From Diphasiastrum complanatum (taxonomy: Eukaryota; Streptophyta; Lycopodiopsida; Lycopodiales; Lycopodiaceae): a stretch of DNA of 64,000 nt. The notes beneath the pieces are model-generated. The model did no database searches and had not been told where the DNA came from. It saw only the letters and a program-made list of their open reading frames with translations. The stretch's first letter is position 1, and each line of letters starts with the position of its first letter. Positions 22,521 through 34,997 of the stretch are shown here, piece after piece. The stretch is taken from assembly GCA_029204225.1 (NCBI GenBank), contig CM055107.1:3662706-3726705 (forward strand), read 5' to 3'. The position numbers and the translations under genes are program-made.

Positions 22521-23738
22521 TTAATGCATGCACCTAGCAACATCATTTTCCATATGATCAAAGAAATCATTAACAACAATCTTTTCCAAGGAAGAACCTT
22601 CACCTCCATTGATGAAGTTAGCTCTTTCCTTACCTTTTGCATGCTTGCACTTGACATCAAGTCTTGCTTTCCTATTAGTAGAGAGACAAATAGGAATTGA
22701 ACCAATACCTTCAATCACACACTCACCACCATTGGCCATTTGAATTGCTTTCTTGGCTCCATCATAAGTGACCAAAGAAGTAAAAAACTTCTTGTGACTA
22801 GTCATGTGTGAACTAGCTCCACTATCAATCCACCATGAATCTTTGTCACCTACACTTGATATTAGACTTGAAGAACACATCAAAAGAGAATCACCACCAC
22901 CTAGATCCTCATCATTAGTAGTAAAGTTGATTTGCTTGCTACCTTCATCTCTTTGCTTCTTCAAACATTCATTTGCAAAATGCCCTTTGATTCCACAATA
23001 GAAGCATTTTAACTTAGACTTATCTTTCTTTTTGCCAAAAGAAGAAGTCTCACCTTGATCTTGTCCTTTAGACCACTTGCCTTTTCCTTTGCCCTTGAAC
23101 TTGCCTTTGATGAACATAGCCTCCTCTTCATAATGAGATGTCGATGTAGATCCACCTCTTCTTGATTGAAGACTATACTCCTCATTCACCAAGATCTCTT
23201 GCAAATCCACAATACTTGGCAAAGTTTTTTGAATAGCAAAACTTTGAACAAGATTAGCATGATCATCCAACAAGCCATTAAGTATAACTTGAACAAGTTC
23301 TACCTCCTTAATGCTTTCATCAATACATGCTAACTCATCATTGAATGCCTTAACCCTCAAAACAAAAGCATGAGTATTCTCTTCCTTCTTTTGAAAATTT
23401 TGAAAGATTTGCCTCCTAAGAGTAAGCACTCTTGATGTAGACTTGGATTCATAAAGCTTCTTCAAAGCTTCCCAAGCCTCCAAAGATGATGTGCACTTAC
23501 CAACTTCCTTGAGAAGTTCATTGGTAACATTCATCTTAATCATGTGTAGAGCTTTCTTTGCTCTCTTGTCATACCTCACTTTATCTTGAGGTGCTTGAGG
23601 CCTCTCCTCCACACCTGCAACAATCTCCATCAACTCATTCATCTCCAATAAGGACTCCATCCTCACCTTCCAAGTACAATAGTTGATTGAGGTAAGCCTA
23701 TCATTGCTCTCCAGCATGAATCCACCACTTGTAGCCAT
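22521..23738 (-). CDS. Copia-like gag-protease polyprotein
   Basis: A 405-residue frame starting MATSGGFMLESNDRLTSINY. It has the UBN2/retrotrans-gag signature (YCTWKVRMESLLEMNEL, EAWEALKKLYESKS, LTLRRQIFQNFQKKEENTHA), a lysine/glycine-rich linker, a CCHC zinc knuckle (CFYCGIKGHFANEC) and the protease active site (WWIDSGASSHMT). It binds element RNA and forms the particle; the protease matures the polyprotein. The frame is undamaged up to a TAA at 22521-22523, after which the same frame stays open without an RT. It may be a non-autonomous element relying on a partner's pol. Confidence 0.88.
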   Translation of the reverse strand: MATSGGFMLESNDRLTSINYCTWKVRMESLLEMNELMEIVAGVEERPQAPQDKVRYDKRAKKALHMIKMNVTNELLKEVGKCTSSLEAWEALKKLYESKSTSRVLTLRRQIFQNFQKKEENTHAFVLRVKAFNDELACIDESIKEVELVQVILNGLLDDHANLVQSFAIQKTLPSIVDLQEILVNEEYSLQSRRGGSTSTSHYEEEAMFIKGKFKGKGKGKWSKGQDQGETSSFGKKKDKSKLKCFYCGIKGHFANECLKKQRDEGSKQINFTTNDEDLGGGDSLLMCSSSLISSVGDKDSWWIDSGASSHMTSHKKFFTSLVTYDGAKKAIQMANGGECVIEGIGSIPICLSTNRKARLDVKCKHAKGKERANFINGGEGSSLEKIVVNDFFDHMENDVARCMH

Positions 23739-24048
23739 GTTGGAGTGACCTGATCTTCTCTTTCAACCTGTTCCAATGCACAAAGCACTCTCTTGAATGT
23801 CAACAAATGAACTCAAGAAGATATCACAAAGATATGGAACCTCTCACATCTCTTCTGGCACTTCTAACTAGAAAATCAACACATAGAATAGTGAAATCTT
23901 GATCAACCTATAATCTATCCTCAATCTAATGATTCTTCCCACTTCCTAAGATTGAAACACACTCAAATGAAGTTCAGCAACCTCACAAACTAGAGATCCA
24001 ATCAAAAGTCTTGGGATCGTAAAGCTATCATGCTTTGAGAGGGAGCTG

Positions 24049-25000
24049 AAGAAATGAAATGTTTCTAACTACAGAGCCTTGTTAGCTTTCAGCCCTCAAC
24101 TTGACAAAGATGTTCGCGAACTCGAAAATTTGGAGACACGAAACATGAAGAGTTTCGCGAACATGAAAGTCAAAGAAAACGAGGACGAACGATTCACGAA
24201 CATGAAAGTCAACGAAGACAAAGACGAATGGTTCGCAAACACGAAAGATCCACGAACGAGATTCCTTCGCGGTCTAGTATGAGAGAAAGGCATACGAGCA
24301 AAATGCGAAACCCGTTTTTTCCTCACACTCCCAAGAGTACTAGCAAGATCACGCAAGTACCCATAAGTACAAAGATTTGATCTGATGGCATGATGTCAGC
24401 ATATACTTCCTAGGTCGTGGCTAATCTGCCACTCTTGTAACTCCCTGATTAGTTGCTTAATCACTCTAATCTTAGATTTACAAGAGTGACTGTACTCACT
24501 GGAACATACTTGACATATAGATCAACAGAATATACATATTGCAAAAGCAAGAGAAGAAGTCTGATGCTAGTAAGCAATCAAGACAAAATACAGATAGCAA
24601 CTCTGCCTGCGTGCGGGATGAGCTCTATGATCAGGATCCATAGAAATCCAAGAGTCCGCTAGTAAGCGAGATATACATCTGTGAGAGAAGTGTTTCTCTC
24701 ACGCCAACGCACTGTGTGGATTTGCATGCAGTACTTGAAAAAATCAGAGAAAGATCAATATAGATGACCTTCTTGTTGCGTATGATCTTGAATGTGAATG
24801 CATATGCTGTTTACTTTGTATGTCTGAGTTTTTCTTGTACATGTGAATTCCACACTTTGGTTGAAGTTATGATGAATGTTGTATTAAATTTATGAACGTA
24901 GATCAGCAGTGACTGACTACACTCTGGAGGATTGTAGGAGTGACTCAACTGGCAGTGTCCAGCGGTCGCATCTGAACTCCATCTGAACTGAAGAGAGTCA
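24049..25000 (+). repeat. LTR of family E, plus orientation
   Basis: A polypurine tract TTTGAGAGGGAGC directly precedes the LTR start TGAAGAAATGAAATG. The end segment (CACTCTGGAGGATTGTAG near 24920) is shared with the LTRs at 25066-25906 and 25914-26776. The right end is approximate. Confidence 0.65.
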
Positions 25001-25065
25001 TGATTGATTCGCCTTTGCAAAAGTTTCGCGAATCCGACAAATTTCTCATCCCTGATACACTATTG

Positions 25066-25906
25066 AGAATAATCAAACAGAAGTTTAGATGGAATTCAAT
25101 TTTGTCTGCTAGCTACTGCTTGCTAGATCAGATCTACAATCCTCCAAAGTGTGGGCAGACACTGTTGACCTACGTTATAATTTGTTTTGGCATTCCACAG
25201 GGTAAAACCAGTGTGTGAAATAAAGAATAAACAGCTACTAACGAACATATAACAATTAGACATCAAAGCACTCAAGATTATACAACATGTGCATTAGAGC
25301 TACTATATTATCAATGATCTCTTTCTCATAGAGAGAGCGCTGCATGACAGACCCACACAGTGTGTTGGCATGAAAGAATCTATGTCTTTCGTGAAATCAA
25401 AACCATCTCGCTTACTGTGGACTTCTTGGACATCGGCTAGCAACACAGTGCTTAGCTCAGATTGGTATACTACCAAAGAAAAAATTCATACATTTTCTCT
25501 GATACTTAATCTCTCAATTTCAATCTACATGTATTAGATGGAGTGAGGACACGTTTATGCTAATCAAGGATTACAAAAACGACGGATTAGACACACTCCA
25601 ATGATATCCAGATTGTCTGTGGAGGATGATGTCCTCCTGGTACTTTCCTGATCTCTCTTGTACTTTGGTCGTGAAGATCCATTGCCTTTCAGCCTTGTGT
25701 CTTCTTCGTTGAGCTTCTTTGGGTCCACGAACATTTTACCTTCATGTTCGGGTGTCCTTCAGTCCACAAATCTTTTACATTCGCCTTCGGGTATCCTTCA
25801 GTCCTCAAAACTTTGGTCTTCATGCTCGGAGAACTCTCTTGCGTTTCCGCAGACTTGAGCTCGAAAGCTAGCAAAGCTTTGTGGCTCAAAACATTTTGTT
25901 TCTTCA
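25066..25906 (-). repeat. LTR of family E, minus orientation
   Basis: Reverse-complement copy of the same LTR. Its U3 start (TGAAGAAACAAAATG on the minus strand) is at 25906, and a degraded priming site (GTGTATCAGGGA on the minus strand) adjoins the lower end near 25052-25063. Confidence 0.65.
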
Positions 25907-25958
25907 AGGGAACTGAAGAAACAAAATGTTTCACGCCACAAAGCTTTGCTAGCTTTCA
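25862..25958. repeat. Head-to-head LTR palindrome
   Basis: 25862-25906 and 25914-25958 are inverted copies matching at 41 of 45 positions, separated by AGGGAAC (25907-25913). The arms are the U3 starts of two oppositely oriented LTRs; similarity stops beyond the arms. Confidence 0.88.
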
Positions 25959-26776
25959 ACCTCCTGTCTGAAGAAATACAAAGAATCTGCCCACATGCAG
26001 AAAACCACCTCATGTCACAACTGCCACATAACCGTTTCAGCCGAACAAGACATGAAGGCAAATACCTCGAAGGTCAAATGTTCGAAGACCAAAGGAGCTC
26101 AAAGTCAAAGTCGAAAGTTGAACGAGACACGAAGGCGAAGAAGACTGGAAGACCGAAAGGCGGCAGATCTTCACGCTCCAAGTACAACCAAGATCAAGCA
26201 AAGTACCAGGAGGACAACCACCTCCACGGACGATGTTGACATGTTCAGAGCACCATTAGAACGTGCCTAACCAGCCATTCTTGTAATCTCAGATTAGATT
26301 AAACCCTTTCTCTCTCCATCTATATAATTAGATTGAAGATAAGAGAATTGGTTGGATTGTCAATTGGTTGAGTGTCAACCTGAGCTAAGCATAGTGTTGC
26401 TGAGTAGACGTCCAAGAAGTCTGCTAGTAAGTGAGACAATCTAACATTATTCATGAGAGACATAGCTTCTCTTGTGCCGATGCATTGTGTGGGTTTGTTA
26501 GAACAACGCTCTTACAAAATGGATCATTGATAATACAGTAGCTTAAATGCACATGTAGTTTCAACTTGAATGATCTCGAATGCTTGGATGTTTGATTGTT
26601 GTCTATGCATGTTCAGTTGTTTATTCTTTATTCCGCACACTAGTTCATCTTTGTCTAATGCCTAAACGAATTATAACGTAGGTCAACAATGTTTGTCTAC
26701 ACTCTGGAGGATTGTAGATCTAATCTAGCAGGCAGTAGCCGGCATTCAGAATCGAACTCCATCCGGGTTCTCAATA
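25914..26776 (+). repeat. LTR of family E, plus orientation, with priming site
   Basis: Starts TGAAGAAACAAAATG after an AGGGAAC polypurine remnant. A variant priming site TGGTATCAAAAGAGC follows near 26779, so this LTR can be read as a 5' LTR. Confidence 0.65.
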
Positions 26777-26779
26777 ATG

Positions 26780-28390
26780 GTATCAAAAGAGCGACTGAAA
26801 TTCATGTCACATCAAACCGCTCTATTTTTCTATTTTCTCAATAGAAGAACATTTCTAATAGGATCTTGAAGGAAATTCACATAGTAGTTTAAACATTTTA
26901 TACACTTGAATTTTGTCTTTGGAATCAGTTCCAAAAGTTGTTGATTAAATCATTGTATAGGTCCAGTTTGTTTGAGATATTCAAATGATTTCATGTAAAA
27001 TCTTGTAACATTATCAATATATGCAATCTTTGTGAATTAATATGCATGAGTGTCCCACCATGCTTGAATGTGTCTTTGAAATCACAATAAAGCAAAGTGG
27101 ATTTTATCCCTGTACTGCGATGGTATCTTGGTGTTTCGTCTGAAAAGTGTCATCAAAAATATTCTCAGAATCATGGACTTGCTCGAATCCTATTTCGGGG
27201 GATTGAAATTCAAAGGGCGCTTTTTACAAGTAGAGGTGAGAAAGTCCTCCAAATCCAAGGTAGAGACTCCAAATGTCCTCCAGGCAATTTGCAAGCTCCA
27301 AGATGCTCCCCAACTCCAAGCTAGGATGCCTCCACCTGGAAGTAAGGATCTGCAAGCCTCCAAGGATCTCTCCTCCACCTATGTCCCTACTCTTAAACAC
27401 AAAGATAGATAACAAGTTGGCCTCAAGTATTCACCACCCAACCATAGCTAGATCTAGGCTCCAAGCAAGACCTATCTAGCACCCCCTTGCTAACCATAAA
27501 CAAATCACAAGCATACCACAACAGACTATAGCATTCTCAAGACCCAAACCCTACTTATGTCCCATACATAAGCAAGATCCAAACCCTAAGCATACTACAC
27601 ACAAGAAAGTACTCTACACACTAGTAGCAACACTAGTGCATAAGCAAAGCAAGCAAGAGAAATCTCTCCTCTCCCCAATGGGCGCCCTACTACCATCATA
27701 TAGATGGCCCATGGACCCCTCCAGTGCACTATGGAGTTCCATGCCCATCCAATGAGAGAGAGAGAAGCCTAGGGGAGTTAAAGAACCTCCAAGAACCTCC
27801 ATAGGCTTATGGAAAGTCAAGAGACTCATTCCATAACCTATGACTCTTTGAATGCCTTTCTTGTGGGAGTTGGGAACTCACTGGACCCATTGGAAGTGCG
27901 CCCTCCTACTAGGTCCCAATGCCCAAGTTGTGCATATAGACTTTGGTCCTAGACCATTAAAGTGATATGGTTCAAGGTTGAGGCCCAAGGTTTAGAAAAA
28001 TAGTCATCCAATGACTTTCTAACACCTCTCTAGGTTCCATACCTCCATCCAAGGCATAGACACCTACCTGCCCTTTACCAAGGACAATAGTACCTTAATC
28101 TAAGACACCTACTCTTAATCCTAAGGGTACCCCTTATCCAAGGGTCACGTGACTCCATACCTCCGACCAAGGTATAGTCACTTGCCTGTCCTTATCCAAA
28201 GGCACATACCCTTATCCTAAGGGTAACTTTCCATTTAGCCCCCAACACTAAATGGACCAATAGGGGTCTGAAGTCCTGCTAGTTACATAGGTATGTAACA
28301 ACGCTGGACTTTGGGCCATGTCAAAAACTTCTGAGGTCCCAAGGGAGTCAGAATCATCGAACATGTCCATAAACTGTTTTGAGAGACAGT
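26780..28390. other. Retroelement-derived non-coding sequence
   Basis: No supported gene. The first part is the leader after the priming site. The 27400-28300 part is CT/CCA-rich with internal duplications: for example CCATACCTCC near 28037 recurs 118 bases downstream with the surrounding about 35 bases. It looks like LTR or untranslated retroelement sequence. Confidence 0.45.
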
Positions 28391-28579
28391 CTCTCCATTT
28401 TCAAGAGTTTATACTCGTCTTGATTCTTCAGAAATGAGCACACTTTGGAGTGCTTCCAAACTTGGTAGCTCCTCTTTAATGACATAACTCTGAACAAGGT
28501 TGTCATATTCCTCCTTTAACCCATTAAGTATGACTTGAAAAAGTTCATTTTGGTTGATGGAGTCTCCTATGCATGACAA
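28391..28579 (-). mobile_element. Copia gag fragment
   Basis: The minus strand reads INQNELFQVILNGLKEEYDN then LVQSYVIKEELPSLEALQ, closely matching the intact gag at 22521-23738. It ends abruptly at about 28579 against unrelated sequence. Confidence 0.75.
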
Positions 28580-29363
28580 CGTACACGGCGACGACTATGA
28601 AGATGCCTAGTGAGAGAAGACTCTACCGGTGCTTCTTCATAGATTGACATCACGGTATGGGCATTGAACCCACGAAGCCTGTCCTCCACGTAAGAGGTGG
28701 ATAATAGCGAGAGAAGAGGCCCAACCGCAAATTGCTGCTCGGTGTTACCCTTAATTGCCCTCTTCAACTCTCCAAAAACCGTCTTATACCAGTTATAAGA
28801 CTCGAGGGGACCAGATCCTATCTTGTAGTTGGAGTCGACAATACGGTGCAGGATCTGTGAGGAAATATGTTCATTCCATCAGGAAGTTGTTCAGGAGCTG
28901 GGCTGGATGATGGAATCTTGGATGGAATCTAGGAGATACCCGTCATGAGTCCAGTAGTACTCGATGGAGATGTCTACAAACGGCTTGATCACGTTCTTGG
29001 CATGCTTATGGTTTGGAGATGGCTCCTTACCAGATGTGATTCATATGGCTGCAAGGGCGGCTTCAGTAACACGCATCTTGTGTGTGGTAGTCTGGAAAGT
29101 AATATAAAAATTAGACTTGGCCTCAGTCCAAGTGCTAAAGGCCATGGTAATGAAATGCATATTTATTTTCTAGAGAAGGCTCGCTCATAGATTTCCATTG
29201 TCGTGAGCAAAGGCCCGGCAAGGGTCATCCACTGAGCAACCATGCTCGCGCTAGGAAGCAACATGTTGTCCGTGGCAGTTGGAACATCACGATAGAAAGA
29301 GTATCGCGGAGGCTGAGAGGTATCGATAGAAGACATGATGACTAGAAGTGAGTGTGAGTGCAT
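28567..29363 (-). mobile_element. Retroelement-like coding remnant, unidentified
   Basis: Two broken minus-strand frames: a start-like MSSIDTSQPPRYSFYRDVPT at 29333, and KRAIKGNTEQQFAVGPLLSL with RLRGFNAHTVMSIYEEAP at 28567-28767. The layout resembles a gag N-terminus, but I do not recognise the family. Stops and shifts separate the pieces. Confidence 0.4.
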
Positions 29364-29689
29364 ATCAGAAGGCAGGAAAAAGTTGGTAGAAAGTTTTGGT
29401 CACGAAATTTTTTTGCAAGAGCTCCGCTAGTGCAAGTGACAAATGAATCGAATTCAACCTACTTATAGGTGAATTTGGAGGGTCCATTAGACAGAGTACT
29501 AGTTTGGGTGATCAATTCTGGACAAAAATTTGCAGGCTTGCTCAGTATTGTGAAAATAGCTTCCAAAATTCTCAACAAAGGTTTTAGTCAAAAATAGCAG
29601 TCTGGCGAAGGTCAACATTCGTTTAAAGCCATGTTTTGCCTGAAATTACAGTAATCTGAAGGGCCTCCCACCAACAGTAATCCAACACA

Positions 29690-30690
29690 CCATACCCTTG
29701 GTGATGGAGCAGTCCCCAAGGTGAGTCGTTATTACCGCTGCAACCCAAACTATACAGAGCTGATCAAGCAAGAGTTGCAGAAGCTGTTAAATGTTGATTT
29801 CATTTATGAAATCTAGCAAACTGAATGGGTATCACCGATAGTTATAGTACCCAAGAAGAACGACAAAATGCGAATTTGTGTGAATCTTAAGGCACTAAAC
29901 GCAGTCACCAAAAAGGATCATTTTCCTTTACCCTTTACAACAAGTGTTCTTGTTAGGGTAGCTGGAGCCGAAGCCTACAGTTTTCTGGACGGCTTCAGCG
30001 GGTACAATCAAGTGAAGATAGCACCTCAAGACCAGCATAAGACAGCATTTGCCATGGAATGGAGAACCTATGCCTATAAGGTGATGCCATTCGGACTTTG
30101 CAATGCCCCAAGCACTTTCCAGCAAGTCATGTAGGCGGCATTCAAAGAGTATTTGCAGAAATTTTCGGAAATTTTCTTGGACGATCTGTGCGTGCATGGA
30201 CCAAACTCTGAACACTTATCCAATCTGGAGAAGGTGCTACAAAAATGCTGCGAATTCCAAGTCTCCTTGAATCCAAAAAAATGTCAATTTTGGGTTACAT
30301 ATGGCTTGATTCTTGGCCATATAGTGTCTAGACACGGGATCACCACAGACCTATCGAAAATCAGGATCATTGTTGATCTACCACCACCAGGAACGATCCG
30401 TGAGGTCTACATCTTTATGGATCACGCTAACTATTACATGATTTTCATCCTAGATTTTGCGGAGTTAGCATGACCAATTTACAAACTCACAACGGATCCA
30501 CATTGGAATGAGAAAGCCCTAAAGGCTTTCCAAAAGCTTAAAGATGCCTTGGTCTCAGCACCAATCTTACTTCCGCCCAATTGGTCCATTGGGTTTTATG
30601 TGCATACAGACGCATCGAAGTATGCAATAGGAGCAGTCTTAAACTAGCCAGGAGAACACAAAAAAGATTTTTCGATACGATTTGCAAGCC
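29690..30690 (+). mobile_element. Ty3/gypsy reverse transcriptase-RNase H remnant
   Basis: Successive RT blocks: WVSPIVIVPKKNDKMRICVN, AYSFLDGFSGYNQVKIAPQD, YKVMPFGLCNAPSTFQQVM, the catalytic-like FLDDLCVHG (YLDD in active elements), LNPKKCQFWV, then thumb and RNase H start (FYVHTDASKYAIGAVLN). Stops near 29816, 30132, 30470 and 30645 inactivate it. Confidence 0.92.
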
Positions 30691-30712
30691 GACATGCAAG
30701 ATAATATCCAAT

Positions 30713-31205
30713 GTAGGCTTTGTAGGTTTAGAAGGAGCTATTAGCCTTAAGAACAAGGCGGTTCTCCTCTTTAGGCCCTCCAAAGTAACTAATAAGGATA
30801 ATAGGCCGATAAGGGCCCCATGTAGTCTAGATAACACTTAACAAGGGCTAACTATCCCTCAAGATAGTTAATTTAAGTTAAGTGAGAGCATTGTCTATAA
30901 CCAAGCAAGAGACATCAATTTGTGAATCTTTTGGCTCATTTGCAAGTGAGAGCTTCTTGCTTCCTCCTTGTGAATGTGAGCCATAGGAATCTCCATTGCT
31001 AGGTCTCATGTGCCCTATTTACATGAACTCATGCTCCTATTACCATTCATTGTACTCTCTATATCATTGCTAATGTAATTCCATTGTGATCTCCATGTTT
31101 CTAGCTTTCTATTGATATGTTATCATGATTGTCTTGTACTTTTCTTGCTTCTAGCTTTACTATCATTGTTATTGCTATGAGTTTGAGATTTGGCACATGA
31201 CATTT
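30713..31205 (+). repeat. Copia-type LTR with priming site
   Basis: The end is set by TGATATCAGAGC at 31208-31219, one base from the tRNA-Met priming consensus. The LTR start (TGTAGGCTTTG) is a guess. Confidence 0.6.
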
Positions 31206-31219
31206 CTTGATATCAGAGC

Positions 31220-32964
31220 ATAGATCCTAAATTTATGATGATTCTATGTGAATTTCATTAGATTTGATAAGTTTATTGCATTTGTAGCTTTCTTTTGATT
31301 AATTTCATTTGTCCATCTATAGATTTTGAAACTTCTATAGAGCCCTAGAAGTTGATTGGCTATTAACCTACACTCACATAATTGAAATAGATTGGGATCG
31401 ATCTTAGTGTATGAAATTTCTTCAAGACATGATTGTGCTTATCATCTATAGTTTAGAAGGTGTGAATCTATGTTGTATGAGTCTCTAGAATGGTGGTACA
31501 TTTAATAGATGAATATTCAATTGAATGGGTTCGATGAGATGAGCATTCTAAAATAGTTGGGCATGGACAGTTATAAATAGGTATGCCATTGTTCTAGTTG
31601 TAAATTGTAGCGATTGTCCAAATTATTTTTTGTGACAACAATAGTTTACTCATTTTTTGTTGACACCTTGTAACATATTAATGGTACTAGAATTTGTAAT
31701 CTACAAAAATATACATTGTACAATGGAAAATCGGATGAGGCTAAATGGGAGCTCCAGGCTCCAATATGTCAACAAGACGTATAAGGTGGGGTTTAAGTAT
31801 GCATCATAGTTGTTGTAGTTCAACCTTGTTGGTCATTTTGTTCAACTAACTTCATTATGTACATTTTACGGCCCAAGAATACACAATCTAAACTTGAATT
31901 TGCACCTACATAGGCACAACACTAACTCTTACCTATTACTGGATCTATTTTACCTAGTGATTTACATCAGGCAGTTGGTTTTGAGTAATTAGTTTAATAA
32001 TTAATTTCTGACTTACATCGGGTATTTGGTTTTAAGTAATCAGCTTACTATTCTAAGTTCTACTTAGCTTTTAGATAGCTTTATTCATTTCTGCCGTTTT
32101 ACGGTATTTTATTTTAAATACTTTAATCTTCTTGTTTGATCATGGGTTTTCCCATCATTTTTAATAAAATCAGGGTTAATTATTATTCTTACCAAACTCG
32201 ACGACCATAGAAAGTATTAGACACATTTATTTTATTTTGTCCAAAGATGTGTAGCATGTTGAATAGAACCCGACATGTGTCATCAAAGGAATTTAACAAA
32301 AAATGGATCAATGGGACAGTAGGGATTCAAACTCTTGCAACAATCCATTTTAACACTTACCACCCAAGCGTGAAAAAAAGGGATGGTCCGTTGCCCATTA
32401 TTTCACTTGTCAAGGCTTACAAAATGGATGGCAAGATAAAGGGAGCAGGACTAGTGGAATACAACCCTTCAGGGGTGGTGTTTACTTCTTTTATGTTCCA
32501 AACCATATCTAGTTGCCAAAATTTGCTCTCAAACTTGGCATATTATGAAATATAGATACAATCGATGTAGATATGCAATGGAAGCATCATCAATTGTAGA
32601 TTGGCTGATCTGAAGAAAAACATTGGACTAGACTTGAAGAAGAAAGCCACTGAGATTTATTTCACAATATCTCTACACTGATCCTTCGACCTGTACATTG
32701 GTATTAGAAATCCAAGACACTTCTGTCAACCAAAAAAAAGAACATAAATCTGACTAGTTTGGCACAGGCAGACAGGTATCCAAAAAGTGTCTAGTATACA
32801 CGGAAAGCAGTCTCAGAAGAAATTTTAGTCTTAAATATATATGTTGATAGCAGCCATTTTCCTAGTCTAGACTCAGAGTGCATTTACCAATAGATTACGG
32901 GACCAAGAGGACTTGATAGAGCAAGGGAGTCGTCATTTTTTACAACACTTTACAGTTTTAGACT
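31220..32964. other. Stretch without a recognisable gene
   Basis: The first about 500 bases are likely retroelement leader. A plus frame at 32247-32555 (PSVKKRDGPLPIISLVKAYK in its middle) has protein-like composition but no recognised domain or context, so it is not called. Confidence 0.4.
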
Positions 32965-34997
32965 TCATGCAGAAGGAGCAGGAGCTGTCTGAGGTTTTGG
33001 ATCAGAAACTGCAGCTTCCTCAATTTTGGGAGCATCTTTTGATTCATAAGCAGGTGCAGCATCAGGCACCTTATCTGCGGTTGCTATTGCTGTAGGAACT
33101 GCAGCAGCAGAACCAGTCTGAGGTGTTGGATACGAGACTGGTTTTTTCTCAGGTTCAAGAACATCTTTTAATTTATCTGCTTTTGAAATAGGTGCAGCCT
33201 CGGGCGCTTTTTCGGGGGTTGCTCTTTCGGGAGGAAGTGCAGCTGCAAATTTTGTCTCAGATGTTAAATTCGAAACTGGTTTTTCAACTTTAGGAGCTTC
33301 GCTTGATTCATCTGCTTTTGAAACAGGTGCAGCATCAGGGACATTTTCTGGTCTTGCAGGAGTCACAACTGTGGCAGGTTCTGAAGTGGAAGGTGCTGCT
33401 ACTGCTGCTTCTGTTAGTGCTTTGCTTTTCACTGATTCTTCGGTGGTGACAGTCTTCTCCTCGGGTGCGGCTGGGGACTCAGTTGGCTCCCCGGTATCTT
33501 CAGCAGGTTTTGGTTCGATTAGGACTTCCTTTTCTGCAATAACTGGTGGCTTTTCGACTTCTTCTACAGGAAGCTCCCTCTTCTTCTCATCTACAGCTGC
33601 TTCAACTGGAACTTCTATAACCGGCTCTGGTTCATCTATGACGAAAACGGAAGCTTTAAGCAGCAAAAAAGTACTAGGTCCAGGCAATGCTGCAGCACCA
33701 TATCTGGCCAAAGACTCGCTCAATATGGAAGCACCTGGAAAACCTGCAGATAAAGATTAATCATTAAAAGAAAGATCGGACAGAAGACATGGACTTATTG
33801 CAGAACTTCCCTCATAATAGCAGGCGCCTCTAGCATAATTTTCAATCTTTAATAATTTACATCTGATAAGACTGATCACAAGAACTCAGACAATGCCTTC
33901 AGAAATTACAGAGACGGAGAGAGTACGGATCTCAGTTAGGCGCAATCTGAAATAAGGTCCAAGGGAAGACCTGCTTTAGCAAGATCTTGTATAAGATTCA
34001 GCGTGTGCAAAGCATGCTCTTCGACAATTGAGTCATCTGGCTTCTTCATCAATATCTGTGAAAGTGTAGTTTACAGAAATCAGTTGTTACCGTAATTGTT
34101 TAACTCTGACAAAGTTTACCATCACTTCTCTAACCCTTTCGTAAGTTTTCCGTATGATCACATCCTTTCTTATAAGCCTTACAATTAAATCCATCTGTTC
34201 AAAAGTGCTGCCAGCAAGTTCGATATATATAAACAAAAGGGCCCAATTATTTACATATTGTAAAAGGATGGTCATTTCAAAATACATATTTGTCAGAAAA
34301 TTCGTTCATCCGCATTCATAAATGTAAACCGGATACCTGTAAAGGAGATTTCAATATATATCTAAACCTTTGAAAGCTAAAAAATATCACGATATACCTG
34401 AGTTTTTGTTTCGGAGGTCTTGTACAGCAAAGACACTTTTTCTTTAAATTCGCCCTTCTTTTCCTCTAGTTCCTTAGAGATCATTTCCTGCAAATATCAA
34501 CATTATAATATATGAGATCGTATACGGCATAAAATCTGATTTGTAAAGCTCAAATCCAGCCATTGAATCTAAAACATAAGACATCCAAGCCAACAAATTA
34601 AGTCAATATATTTCTGATCTTATGATCAGAACCTGGTTGGAGCTATCGCCAATAGGAAAGCTATTCGACTCATCTGCCATATTATCATTATAGCTATTCG
34701 AAACAGCAGGCTGAATGTACGATTGCAACTACGGGCAGTAGGAGCACAATTTTGGTAAAAAATCCAAAGAAACATGACATATTTAACTGATTTTTGACAA
34801 ACATAACAATAGAAAGAGTATCTGACAAGGATAATTAAATTTGCAAGTCTGTTGCTCAGCTGAGTTATAAAAGAGTGTCAATAAGTAGAAACAGTCACCT
34901 TTGATTCGTCAAACTCTCTGATAACATCAGAAGCACCTTTCTTCTTCGGTTTCTTCTCAAAAAGCCTCTTCGTAAGTTTCTTCCAGTAAGAAGTCAT
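32965..34997 (-). CDS. Unrecognised six-exon plant protein, 412 residues
   Basis: Joining 34997-34899, 34728-34633, 34487-34398, 34194-34105, 34055-33971 and 33743-32965 gives one open frame; all introns are GT-AG and phases match. The start is MTSYWKKLTKRLFEKKPKKK, basic. Residues about 66-155 form charged helices (EMISKELEEKKGEFKEKVSL, LIVRLIRKDVIIRKTYERVR) leading to a conserved-looking block DLAKAGFPGASILSESLARY. The last about 230 residues are Ala/Pro/Glu/Lys-rich with a degenerate repeat roughly every 40-45 residues (NVPDAAPVSKADE, KAPEAAPISKADK, KVPDAAPAYESKD), likely disordered. No signal or membrane segment is evident. I do not know the family. Exon consistency argues for a live gene. 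The 5' untranslated part is not resolved; 34998-35650 may hold it. Confidence 0.82.

Noticed and set aside
28000-28300. The short direct repeats as a CRISPR-like or satellite array
   Set aside because: Only two diverged units 118 bases apart; consistent with a local duplication in non-coding retroelement sequence.
32247-32555. A 102-codon plus-strand frame as a gene
   Set aside because: No recognised domain, no clear splice sites or partners, and retroelement debris on the left; not enough to call.
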